A DNA stretch of 64,000 nt, from NCBI GenBank assembly GCA_964016885.1, contig OZ024743.1, forward strand, positions 78,194,374 to 78,258,373, written 5' to 3'. The notes under the pieces were generated by a model, which worked only from the letters and a program-made list of their open reading frames with translations, made no database searches and was not told the origin of the DNA. This DNA is from Eledone cirrhosa (taxonomy: Eukaryota; Mollusca; Cephalopoda; Octopoda; Eledonidae). Each line of letters opens with the position of its first letter. Position 1 is the stretch's first letter. Position numbers and translations under genes: made by a program. Shown one piece after another: positions 52,045-62,449 of this stretch.

Positions 52045-52293
52045 TGCCTATATAAGTGTGCGGCGTCTACAAGTTCTTTCTTTTCCTTTCTCCTTTCCTT
52101 TTGAAACATGTACGGCGGAGTGTATCCTAAGGCTGTGTCCTACAAATGTTACGCTAAATATCCCCATGATTGTTTTTTTTTTAAATTCCCGCAAAACATT
52201 ATTTATGATGAATGCCGCATACAGCATAATTTCGGGTGTGTACCTGACCGATGTAGACTAAGGCACCTAGGGGCAATGAAGACGACGAAGTGA
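52045..52293 (+). CDS. Possible small Cys-rich reading frame behind a TATA box
   Basis: TATATAAG at 52050-52057 is followed by a pyrimidine-rich leader and ATG at 52108. The 61 codons include KCYAKYPHDCFFFKF and DECRIQHNFGCVPDRC, giving five Cys, and end at 52293. No signal peptide and no family that I recognise. Chance is possible; the run of T at 52170-52180 encodes the Phe run. Confidence 0.25.
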
Positions 52294-52573
52294 TGCCAGC
52301 CGTTCAACATTACAACTCCTCTCCCACCACAGTATTAATTCTAATACATGATGAAATTTTGATTGAATGGTGGAGAACGAGAGGAAGCAAGAAGTGGGCA
52401 ACCATGAGTGGCTAGAAATACCGGTGACGTGTACAATTCTTGATCACTCAAAGAATGACAACAACAGGATCTAAATCAATAAACGAAGAAATTCGATATT
52501 AAAGGACTATAGGAAAATCTGCTTCATAGAATCGAGACGCATCTGACGACCGTGTTGATTTCAGAGTCAGGTG

Positions 52574-52969
52574 TATAACAGAATACTGGGTTGTATGAAT
52601 ATAACAGAATACTGGGTTGTATGAATAAAGTTTATTTAACAAGGTTGAGTTATGTAGAGCATAATAGTTGACATGCCAAGAGTTGATGAAATGGATGAAT
52701 TAAAGTTAGTTATATTACCGTTTTGAAGTGAGCTCGCAAGAGACTATGTTCAGGGTTGCCGGAGAGTAGAGCCTCGGCGAACACGCCTGGCCGAAGGGCC
52801 AGGCACGTTAGAAGAGAGTGAGAGAGCTGAAAGTTGTCTCCTTTATAGGGGTCCCTGGACGGAAGTGACAAAGAAGGCTCTGCCACCTAAATGGGAAGTA
52901 ACTCCAGCTACTTCCTGTCTAGAGAGCGGTGATGTGATTGTCATAAGAAGGGAGGCAACTCTTGCTACA
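52574..52969 (-). mobile_element. Solo LTR with 4-bp target duplication
   Basis: Minus strand runs TGTAGCAAGAG to ...CTGTTATA. It is a diverged relative of the 371-bp LTRs at 59593 and 61292 (shared 'gggccaggc', 'ttaaagttg/gaaagttg', 'ttaccgtttt'). GGTG flanks at 52570-52573 and 52970-52973. A 26-bp 'tataacagaatactgggttg' segment is duplicated at its end. Confidence 0.78.
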
Positions 52970-53065
52970 GGTGTGATCACCATATCGATCGTGCCTCGAG
53001 ATACATTTGTAATATATCCAATAAATTCCTTTTGTCGCAACACTGATTTTCTTTTTTCTGTGATA

Positions 53066-53097
<32 letters not shown>

Positions 53098-54156
53098 CCA
53101 GATAGAAAAATGTGTACAGCAAAAAAAAGTAATATTGTTGGAATATAAACCTTTAAAAATACAGGACAAGAAACTAAAATAAAACTTTAAAAGAATAGGA
53201 CAAGAAACTAAGATAAAACTTTAAAAGAATAGGACAAGAAACTAAGATAAAACTTTAAAGAATTGGACAAGAAATAAAAAATTTTACAATAATATTAGTG
53301 GCAAAATTTTTATTGGTAAAAAATCGAGTTCCACATTCATAGGCTCTGGGTTCCACATTCAGAGGTCGTCGTCAGACCGGGGGCATCATTTGATCCTGGT
53401 TTGAACACCAATTGGGCCATAACCATACCCCTATTTCATCATTCGGCGACACGCCTCATGTGTCATGCATAATGTGAATGGATCCATGGGCCCATGAGCA
53501 CAGATCTTGAGCAGCAGCGGACGGTCTTGTCGACCCGCTCATCCTTGATCTTGACCAACCCGTCCATCTTCTCCTTGCATCTTGTCCTTGAGTTCAAGTC
53601 CGGCAGTCCAGATGAATGCGTGCCACAGCTTTCTGGTACAGGAAGGGGGAGCAGGAGGACTGGAGGGATGACGGGACAGAGGGAGGGAGGACTGGTGGTT
53701 GAGGGAGGTGCCGTAGTCGGTGGTCAGAGTCGACATCTTGTCCCGGTCGTCTTCTCCATCTTCGTCTGGTGTTGCGGGACAAGAAGTGCATTCTTGGAGG
53801 AGACCTGCAGCTGCATCGGCCAATTCTTCTTGCAATGGTCATTCTGACGGAGCAGAACTGCTCAGCCAACCAACCCCAACCAGAACCAACCGCTCAGAGG
53901 CAACGCACAATGAGAGCATGACAATTATTATGCACTAATCAAGAAGATACTGGGGCATAGCACAGGAAACGAATAAAAAAAATTTGCCACTAATATTATT
54001 GTAAAATTTTTTATTTCTTGTCCAATTCTTTAAAGTTTTATCTTAGTTTCTTGTCCTATTCTTTTAAAGTTTTATTTTAGTTTCTTGTCCTGTATTTTTA
54101 AAGGTTTATATTCCAACAATATTACTTTTTTTTGCTGTACGCATTTTTCTATCTGG
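53098..54156. mobile_element. Foldback element with about 200-bp inverted termini and GC-rich cargo
   Basis: Left arm 53098-53311 and right arm 53973-54156 start CCAGATAGAAAAATG and are almost identical, differing mainly in the number of a 37-bp 'aggacaagaaactaagataa' unit (three left, two right). The cargo 53312-53972 has much higher GC than the arms. Coding in the cargo is possible on the minus strand (53835-53539: EECTSCPATPDEDGEDD-like, Ser/Pro-rich) but not proven. Confidence 0.8.
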
Positions 54157-54166
54157 TCTACTATTT

Positions 54167-54930
54167 TTTAAGGCAATGCAAGCAACAACTATCTAATAAT
54201 TAAATGATCATAGTGAATTACTGACAAGTGATTGACATTTTAAAGTTCTTTTGAGTATAATTGCAATCTAGTTGAGGCAACTGGCTTAATGACAAAGCTA
54301 GTAAATCATGAATGCATTTGAGATGATTAGTGCATAATAGTGAATTAGTGAAACTTGTGCATTTCAATGGTGTTACAACAATAGATGTAAGTTATATAGT
54401 AGTAATACTTTATCATTTTAACTTTTTAGAATGGACAAAAACCCATGCAAAGAAATGACTTTGACTGCAGTGATTCTCTCCAATTTACTTACAAAGCAAA
54501 ACGTGGTCAAATACCTTATCATCTCTGATAAAATGCCCATTGAATCACTGAAAATCGGATGCATGGAATTCCTCATAAAATGCACCTATGAATCGGAAGC
54601 CATCACATATATCAATGGATATAGGGAGTTGTTCACACTGGAAGCCCAACACTTCATTTGTGACTTCATCAGTTATCTCCACGATTATCTCAGACACCCA
54701 ATGCCATTGATGAGAGGTGATCCAATGTGTGAGCATGTAACTAATCTTATAGAATTTGTTATCGACCACCTGGCTTTTAGTGACATTTGACTGATTTGAC
54801 TGATAATGATGTATTTTTAAAAAGTATGTGTACATTCTTGTTACTATTTTAAGGCAATGCAAGCAACAGCTATTTAATAAAATTTAAATTTAAAAATGAC
54901 CATTGTGCATTACTAGTATGATGACATTTT
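54167..54930. repeat. Local direct duplication flanking the BTB-like frame
   Basis: 'ttaaggcaatgcaagcaaca' occurs at about 54171 and 54850, each followed by similar AT-rich sequence. Confidence 0.75.
54431..54790 (+). CDS. BTB/BACK-like fragment, 119 codons
   Basis: Open frame from ATG 54431 to TGA 54788. VVKYLIISDKMPIESLKIGC and MEFLIKCTYESEAITYINGY fit the C-terminal helices of a BTB domain and the start of a BACK domain (the L..AD.y....L...C..fl pattern). A possible splice acceptor (taactttttag) sits just before the ATG, so this may be a terminal exon rather than a whole gene. No upstream BTB half is seen. Alternative: mobile-element passenger or chance. Not confidently a working gene. 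Confidence 0.4.
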   Translation: MDKNPCKEMTLTAVILSNLLTKQNVVKYLIISDKMPIESLKIGCMEFLIKCTYESEAITYINGYRELFTLEAQHFICDFISYLHDYLRHPMPLMRGDPMCEHVTNLIEFVIDHLAFSDI

Positions 54931-55309
54931 ATTAAGTGACAAAATTAGTCAGTCAGCCATAGAACAAGGATCAGGTGGCAAAAACATTGGCAAAAATTTG
55001 TGTCAATTTAAGATTTCCAACATTGTTCAAATGAATCATATCTGGTTTGAAGTCAGATTTGTCAAATTTTGACCAATTTTCAATATTGTGAAGATTGGGC
55101 AAGTTCAATTTTTGAATCATTTCTTTCATGCAGTAATTAAACTTTTCCAAACGTCGTCATTTCTGGATTACCTCCCCTAGCGTCACGCTTACTACTAACT
55201 CACTTGAACACAAGATTTATCAGCAAACTTTGATTATAAACTTTTTCCCGCTGGACCAAATTTCTAGATTTTTAAGCCAAAAGATGCGTAATGATTGCTA
55301 GACATTGCT

Positions 55310-55773
55310 AGATTTGTACAGAGGAGTTGTGAGAAAAGTGAGGGTAGGAATGGAGTTTAGTGAGGATTTCCAGATACAAGTAGGAGTACATCAGGGTTCG
55401 GTCCTCAGCCCGCTCTTGTTCATTATAGTCCTCCAGCCATAACAGAGGAGTTTAGGACTGGCTGCTCATGGGAACTTCTCTATGCTGACGATCTGGTCCT
55501 TAAAGCAGAATCAGTAGAGGAGCTAGAGAATAAATTCTGGCTATGGAAATAGCAGTTGGAATTAAGAGGACTGAGAGTGAACCTAGCTAAGACAAAAGTG
55601 CTGATAAACAGAAAAGAGGACAAAACTCTGATTCCATCAGAGAAATGGCCATGTTCGATATGTAGAAAAGGAACTGGCATAAATTCTATAAAATGTACAC
55701 AATGCAGATCTTGGGTAAACAAGAGATGAGATGTAGTGGGATAGCAGGCAAACTAACAGGTAGGGAGAAATAC
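55310..55773 (+). pseudogene. LINE fragment, left part, interrupted by RTE-like LINE
   Basis: [35 protein letters not shown], then broken YADD region and zinc-finger region up to [12 protein letters not shown]. It resumes at 57982. Confidence 0.8.
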
Positions 55774-57981
55774 TCTTGTTCGAGCAACCCTTCGTCTGCG
55801 ACTGCGAGCGAAACCTCCTCCCAGCCGCCAGAAAAGGATCGACATCTCGCGACTCAAGCTCGATGCTGGAAATGCTTTCCGGCTAGAGCTGCAAAATCGA
55901 TTCCAAATGCTGAGTAACGAAGTGGAACAGCAACCGGAGCAGGAGTGGAACGTGCTCTGGGCGGCGACGGTTGAGGTGGCCAGGGAGCATCTCGGGTCGA
56001 CCCGAGGACGCCATCGGGACTGGATCTCCAGCGGCAGTCTTGAACTCACGGAGAGGGCGAGAGTGGCCCGACTCGAGGGTGCATCCAATCTTCGAGATCT
56101 CCGACGTCGCACATCTCGGGATATTCGGGCCGATCGGAATGCACACTGGCGCGAGTTTGCAGAGCAGACGGAGAGGGCAGCAACCTGGTGAAGCGGGCCA
56201 TCCGAAGCAGTACGGATATCAGGGAGACGATCCGTGATCGGAACGGGGCGGTCATTACCAATCTTAATGACCGGCTAGTACGATGGCGGGACTATTTCTC
56301 CGAGCTGCTCAACCACTCGCCACCATCCACGCCAACCTACTTGCAACCTTCCGGAGAAGAATACGGGTGCAGGACTGCTCCCCCAACGGTTGAGGAGGTA
56401 CGTGGTGTCCTGACACATCTCCGGAACAACAAGGCGCCGGGGGAGGATAGCGTTCCAGCTTAGGTCTAGAAGGCCGAGCCTGATGTCTTCACAGCCTGGC
56501 TCCATCGAGTCTTCTCCTCGGTGTGGGCGACGGAGCGGTTCCCTGGTGACTGGAGTGAGGCAACTCTCCTACCCTTCTTCAAAAAGGGCGACAGGAAACT
56601 GTGTTCCAATTACAGGGGTATCAGTTTAATTGACGTTGCTGCCAATACCTTCGCAATTCTTCTGCTGAAGAGTTTCCAAGCCATCCGTGATGTCCGTACC
56701 CGTCCTTCTCAGGGCGGCTTCAGTCGGGGGGGGGGGGGGGGGGGGGGTGATCAAATCTTCATTCTCCGGCGTGTCCTGGAACAACGGTGGGCACATCAAC
56801 AGCCTACCGTCCTCTGCTTCATCGACTTTGCAGCTGCCTTCGACTCGGTAGATCGGGAAGCCCTATGGCGTATAATGCAGGCGGACGGCATCCCAGTGAA
56901 GCTGCTTAGTCTCATACATGGCTACCACCGGTCGACTCGGGCTCGAGTGAGGGTCTATGGTGGGGAGACGGAGTCGTTCGATGTTGGGACCGGTGTTCGG
57001 CAGGGGTGTTCGCTATCGCCAACTCTCTTTAACTACGCCATTGACTACACTCTCAACACAGCGCTCCGGGATTACCCGGGCGTAGAGGTCGTGGTGACGG
57101 ACCTGGTCTACGCGGATGACATCGTGCTGATGGGCGCAAACGGGACAGATGTACAAGGTGCTCTCGAAAGGGTGCACACTGCAGCCGCCGCTGTTGGTCT
57201 ACGAGTCAATGCCCCCAAGTCGAAGGTCATGACGTCACTGGTCTCGCCTGATGTCTGACAGCCAATATCTCTCGAGCGCGTGGACCTGGGGGGTGTAGAG
57301 TCCTTCGTTTACCTGGGCTCAACAGTGGTTCCAACGAGACAGGGCGCAGCCGAGGTCAAGCGTCGCATAGGTGCTGCCAGATCCGCTTTTGGGCGCCTAC
57401 AGCGGTGTCTGTGGGACAGAAGAGAGATCACCTCGGCGACCAAAGGGCGAATCTACCAGGCCGTCGTTCGCACTATCCTCATCTATGGCTGTAAGACATG
57501 GCCTATGAGGGTAGTCGATCAACGAGGGCTGGAGGTCTTCGACAATGACTGTCTCCACCGCATTCTTCGCTGTCGGCGCGTTGATCGGGTACCTACCACC
57601 AGTCTTCGTCTTCGCCTGAATCTTCGACCCCTTCCTTCAGTGCTTCTGCAACGGCGCTTGAGATGGTTTGGTCACGCGGCTCGGTGCCCTGAGGGTGAGC
57701 TGATCCGCGATGTTCTCCTTCCACCTCCACTCCCTAACTGGCGCAAGCGCGTTGGCGGGCAGCTGAAGACCTGGGCAACGACGATCAAGGAGGACCTCTC
57801 CGAACTCTCAGGTCCGCAGTTGGTCGGCCTGCGCCGATGGAACCGTGACTGGCTCGCTATCTCCAGTGACCTAGCCCGGGACCGTCGTACGTGGGCTGCC
57901 ATGGTTCGGGATGCCGTCACGACAAGGGAAGAAGCCGGCTCAACCCGTCCAGGGTGAATGTCGACACAAGTACAAGTACAC
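55774..57981 (+). mobile_element. RTE-like LINE, 5'-truncated, with 14-bp target duplication
   Basis: Bounded by GTAGGGAGAAATAC at 55760-55773 and 57982-57995. The 3' end is a short ACAAGT repeat, as usual for RTE elements. GC content is clearly higher than the surroundings. Confidence 0.88.
55776..57957 (+). pseudogene. RTE-like LINE reverse transcriptase
   Basis: First frame (55776-56190): coiled region before the RT. After a frameshift near 56185 a second frame runs to 57957, with TAG at 56461-56463, TAG at 56467-56469 and TGA at 57256-57258. Blocks: LPFFKKGDRKLCSNYRGISL, VLCFIDFAAAFDSVDREALW (catalytic Asp), VGTGVRQGCSLSPTLFNYAI, LVYADDIVLMGANG, VESFVYLGSTVV, then VVRTILIYGCKTWPMRVVDQ and LRWFGHAARCPEGEL. 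The 22-G run at 56726-56747 replaces the expected GF(R)xGRGxxD stretch. Few lesions, so relatively recent. Confidence 0.87.
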
Positions 57982-57995
57982 GTAGGGAGAAATAC

Positions 57996-58490
57996 GTATG
58001 CAGTAGATGTACAGGGAATTTGACAGTAGTAATCGCAGTGATAGACACATTTTTCCAATGCAGGTGGGTTCTATAGAAGTGGTTGATAGCTTCCGGTACC
58101 TAGGTGATCAGATTAGCATGACAGGGGTGTTCTGAGGCCATAGTATCTAGAATAAGGATGGGTTGGAAGAAGTTTAGGGAGCTGCATCCTTTGTTGACGA
58201 AAAAGGGTTTCTCCCTGCGTATGAAAGGCCGGTGATATGATGCCGGTGTGAGGTGCGTGATAATGCATGGTTGTGAGACATGGGTAGCAACTGCAGAGGA
58301 TATGCGAGGGCTGGAGAGAAATAAAGCAAGCATTCTCGTTGGATGTGCAATGTCAATGTACGCTGAAGCTCACGGAGGAGATGACGAAGGACCGTCACAA
58401 GTGGTGAGATGATGTGCTGAATAGGACCCGTCCCACCCTTGCAAGCAGGGAAAGGCGGACGTAAAATGATGATGATGTTGATGATGATGA
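57996..58490 (+). pseudogene. LINE fragment, right part
   Basis: Continues the interrupted copy: VDSFRYLGDQISM and later C-terminal scraps, ending 'aaaggcggacgtaaaatgat' and (GATGAT)n. Heavily frameshifted. Confidence 0.75.
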
Positions 58491-58526
58491 TGATGATATT
58501 TATATATATTATGCATATATATTTGG

Positions 58527-58965
58527 GAGACCCGAGGAGACGTAGAATGAGGTGATAAAAGTCGACTTTACCCAATTGCACCTCTCAAGGGCGATGACAC
58601 ATGACCGTGACCTCTGGCGTCACGCAGTAATACAGAAGACCCACGGGTGAAAGGCGAAGCTGAAGCATATAGACAATATGCACCCATTCTAAAGTGGTCG
58701 TGGAGGTGCCACGCAAAAAAAGCACCCAGCCCACATTGTAAAGTGGGCGTGTAGGCGCCACGGAAAAAAAGCTCCCTGTACTCACTGTAAATGACGTTGG
58801 TGTTAGGAAGGGCATCCAGCTGTAGAAGTCAAGCCAGAATAAGTTCCCGTATGAACAAGACAAGGTCAGCCGACTGGACACTGCCAACAGCAGGACAACC
58901 AGTATGACCCATGCTAGCGTGGAAGAACGGACGTAAAACGGTGATGATGATGACGTTGATGATAT
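58527..58965 (+). mobile_element. LINE C-terminal scrap and tail
   Basis: Starts in the GRP...EVIKADL block ('gagacccgaggagacgtaga') and runs through the standard tail to (GATGATGAC)n. Confidence 0.8.
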
Positions 58966-58984
58966 ATTATATATATATGTATAC

Positions 58985-59520
58985 ATATCATCATCATCAT
59001 TTTACGTCCGCTTTTCCCTGCTTGCAAGCGTTGGACGGGTCCTATTAAGCACAGCATCTCTCCACTTGTGACGGTCCTTAGTCATCTCCTCAGTGAGTTT
59101 CAGTGTTCTGAGGTCTGCTCTCATCACCTCCGCCCATGTTTTCGTGGTCTACCTCTACTGCGTCTTCCTTCTACTGGGATTTCTTGGCACTTCTTTGCCC
59201 AGCGGGCATCCTCCATGCGCATCACATGTCCATACCACCTCAGCCTTCTCTCCTGCACACCACAACTCGTCTCTGCTTGGTTGCACATCCAACAGAGCAT
59301 ACTTGCTTCATTTCTCTCCAGCCGTCGCATATCCTCTGCAGTTGCTGCCTATGTCTCACTACCATGCAGCATCGCGCATCTCACACAGGCATCATATAAC
59401 CGTCCTTTCGTACGCAGGGAGAAACCCTTCTTTGTCAACAAAGGAAGCAGCACCCTAAACTTCTTCCAACCCGTCCTTATTCTAGATACTATGGTTCTAT
59501 AGAAGTGGTTGATAGCTTCC
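58985..59520 (-). pseudogene. LINE C-terminal region, reverse orientation
   Basis: Minus strand: [20 protein letters not shown] and [20 protein letters not shown], then [11 protein letters not shown], ending with the 'gcggacgtaaaatgatgatg' tail at 58985. Together with 58527-58965 it forms tails pointing at each other. Confidence 0.82.
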
Positions 59521-59592
59521 GTATAGTGGCTTATTCTTCTCTAAGAACTTCTCTTGTAGTTTCCTCACTAAGAAGAGGGCTTCTGTTGTACT

Positions 59593-59963
59593 TGTAGCGG
59601 TTGTCTCCCTTGTTTGGATTAACGTCTGGACGGGAAGTGGGGCTCTTTCTGTAACTTCCGGTCAGAGCCCTATAAAACTAACAACTTTAAGCTCTCATTC
59701 TCTCATTGCCTTTTCGGCACCAGGCCAAGAGTCCCTCATTTGGCTCTGCCTCTCATTTGGCCAACAGGCGCCTGGCCTTAGCCAGGCATCCTCTGCCAGC
59801 CGCGTTGGCCTGGCAATCAAAACGGTAACTACTAACTTTGCTTCATTCTATCAGCTATTTCTTTGACATGACAACTATACTATCTACAATTGTTAATTAA
59901 ATATTATACACACAAACAATGTATTCCTTGTTACATTCATGCAACCCTATTACTCTCGCTATA
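59593..59963 (+). repeat. 5' LTR
   Basis: Contains a TATA-like CTATAAAAC (59672-59681 region) that may be the core promoter and 'ggccaggcgcctggcc'-like short palindromic pieces. TG...TA rather than TG...CA ends, shared by both LTRs. Confidence 0.9.
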
Positions 59964-59964
59964 T

Positions 59965-59988
59965 TGGTAACCCTGACGTGATACGAAC
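59965..59988 (+). promoter_or_regulatory. Primer-binding site, tRNA-Trp-like
   Basis: TGGTAACCCTGACGTGAT and the next bases match the complement of the 3' end of animal tRNA-Trp with about three differences over 24 nt, from memory of that tRNA. tRNA-Trp priming is a known trait of the CsRn1 group of Ty3/Gypsy. Confidence 0.6.
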
Positions 59989-60838
59989 ACGCAGCCGTTC
60001 ATCGCTATAAGTGGTCACCCCCCCAAAAAAAAAGAAAAAAATAGCACATCTGGTTTTGTGTGAGTAACATTACGAATACACAGCAAATTTATCGACAAAC
60101 TATGAAAATACTCAAGGACACGCACACACGCACATGTGGAATTCGCACAGACAGACTTTTTCTCTCACGCATCAACTAACTGTCGCATTTCACGATATAT
60201 ATACATGTTTCTCGTTTCTTACAACGAACTCTTTCAAAACACAAAAAAAAAAAAAAAAAATTTGATATTCTTTAAAAAAAACATTTCAACAGGAACATTT
60301 ATTTTCGATGAACCATTGCCTTTTTGTTCATCGTTTTCTTCATCGTTCAAGTTTTTTTTTCCCAAAGTTCACACCAATAATTATGCTGAGTGAAGCCTTT
60401 CTTTTTCATCATTGTCACTTTCAAAATTGCACTATCATTTTCTCGCGCGTTAGAAATATTATTTTTTTCAACCTTGTATTGGCACGTGTAGGCAGCACAA
60501 ATTCTCGATTCACAGAGATGTCTCTACTCACAGACATAGCCGCACGCCAGAGATAACATTTCTCGCCAAGGATTCTTCAGCCTTAAGCTATATTCTTCTA
60601 TTTGCCGGTTTATAAATTTACAATGTAAATTTACCGTTGATAACCGCGCATTTATTAAGAATGCTTATTTCTCTGGTCGCTGGCCTCTTGACCCTTCCAA
60701 GTCAACGCATTCTCAACATCGACCATCAACTTCGGCTGCTATTTCTAGCACTTTGCGCAACTCATTTTTTCTAAAAAAAAAAAAATTTTTTTTTTTTTTT
60801 ACTGTGAATTTAAACACCGAATACGCTCACTCAGCGAG

Positions 60839-60869
<31 letters not shown>

Positions 60870-61291
60870 TACATCAACACAGCTTCACCAACAACCAAAG
60901 CCAGAGAATTTATTTTCGCAGCACTCTTCCTGTGAGAAAATCCATTCGGAGGTTGGAAATTTCACGATATACCACAGAACAGAGACCACCTGCATTCATT
61001 CTCTGGAACACACTTTCTTTCCTGCTGTCAAGTGATTGCACACCTGTGAACTATATTTTGTACATTTGAACTTTGAGCTCTTCTCTTACTTTATTATATT
61101 GTATCTTTGGGTGATGGATAGATGGATGTCCAGTCGTTCTCTGGCCAAGAGCGGTTGGCTACCTTGATATCTATCATTGATTTTTGCAAACATTCTTTTG
61201 TCGTAATGTTCATGCCTGTTACAACATTCTCGCCAACTTGCTACATATTTTCATTTCGATTTTTATACACTAAAATTCTGGCGGGAGGTTA

Positions 61292-61662
61292 TGTAGCGGT
61301 TGTCTCCCTTGTTTGGATTAACGTCTGGACGGGAAGTGGGGCCCTTTCTGTAACTTCCGGTCAGAGCCCTATAAAACTAACAACTTTAAGCTCTCATTCT
61401 CTCATTGCCTTTTCGGCACCAGGCCAAGAGTCCCTCATTTGGCTCTGCCTCTCATTTGGCCAACAGGCGCCTGGCCTTAGCCAGGCGTCCTCTGCCAGCC
61501 GCGTTGGCCTGGCAATCAAAACGGTAACTACTAACTTTGCTTCATTCTATCAGCTATTTCTTTGACATGACAACTATACTATCTACAATTGTTAATTAAA
61601 TATTATACACACAAACAATGTATTCCTTGTTACATTCATGCAACCCTATTACTCTCGCTATA
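61292..61662 (+). repeat. 3' LTR
   Basis: Same length as the 5' LTR; the two differences I see are both transitions (gctcttt/gcccttt and ggcatcc/ggcgtcc). Confidence 0.9.
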
Positions 61663-61679
61663 TACTTTTCGGAGGCACA

Positions 61680-62446
61680 AAACCAAACTGCATCTCATCT
61701 ACTTTGACCCTATAACGGCGGCGAAGATTCGAAACCGAATCTGAGCTTCCCGCCTTTGGGACAAGCCGTGGTAAGTGGTTTACGCTCGACAGACCAACCC
61801 CTTGGGAGATTCTAAACACAGGTCAGAGGTGTTTACGCCTGGCAGAAAATAGGTCAGAGGATATATCCATCTTTCTGAGTTGTTTACGCCTAGAAAACCA
61901 ACCCCTTGCGAGATACTAACCAAAGGTCAGAGGATATATCTATCCTTCTAACTTCAACCCGTATAAATACAAGTCTTCTTTACGCCCGACAGAAAAAGTG
62001 TTACCACGGATAAGAACAGACATTTCACCTACTCTGACAAATCTCCCTTCACGAAAAACGTCTGTCACTATTTCTCACACGCCTGACTTAGTTATTACTA
62101 CTGCTGCTAAATCAAGAAAGTATAGTAATACGCGCACACGCATTCATAGTAAGTTCACACTATTTACATTCTTACACGCTCCATTTCTGTCATTCACATT
62201 GTATCTTTTGGATACAGTACAAATTATATTATAATCGTATTCTGTGATACTCGTATGTACGTGGCTCGAAGAGCCACCGAATTATTGTACGAATATTTCG
62301 TGTTATAGATTTTATTTAATATTTAAATTGAATATTGTTATAATAAGATAAACATTGTAACAACACAATCCTGGTATTATTCTTTGCATTGAAACCATCA
62401 TACCAACAATTCCATCTATCCACTATCCGTCAACCAGTTGTAACAA
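61680..62446. mobile_element. LTR-like unit with tandem motif and TATA box
   Basis: Two imperfect copies of 'gtttacgc...ccaaccccttg.gagat.cta' plus 'ggtcagagg' (61780-61860, 61880-61940) precede TATAAATAC (61966-61974) on the plus strand. The end has 'aataagataaacattgtaac'. 62215-62430 and, inverted, 61735-61865 recur at 35.5-35.9 kb. On its position it may be the 3' LTR of the pol fragment at right, but the promoter-like order points the other way. Confidence 0.55.
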
Positions 62447-62449
62447 ATA

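Larger units (their letters stand above)
59593..61662 (+). mobile_element. Young non-autonomous LTR retroelement (TRIM/LARD-like)
   Basis: Two 371-bp LTRs (59593-59963, 61292-61662) that differ at only two positions by eye, TGTAGC...GCTATA ends, TACT duplicated outside (59589-59592, 61663-61666), a primer-binding site at 59965, and a purine-rich 'ggcgggaggt' just before the 3' LTR. The 1328-bp interior has no gag or pol. It must be mobilised by an autonomous relative. It separates 'cttctgttg' from 'ttcggaggcac' of older sequence. Confidence 0.9.

Noticed and set aside
51549..52055. 168-codon plus-strand frame
   Set aside because: Begins with a T-rich hydrophobic stretch from low-complexity DNA and shows no motif; no splice or promoter support.
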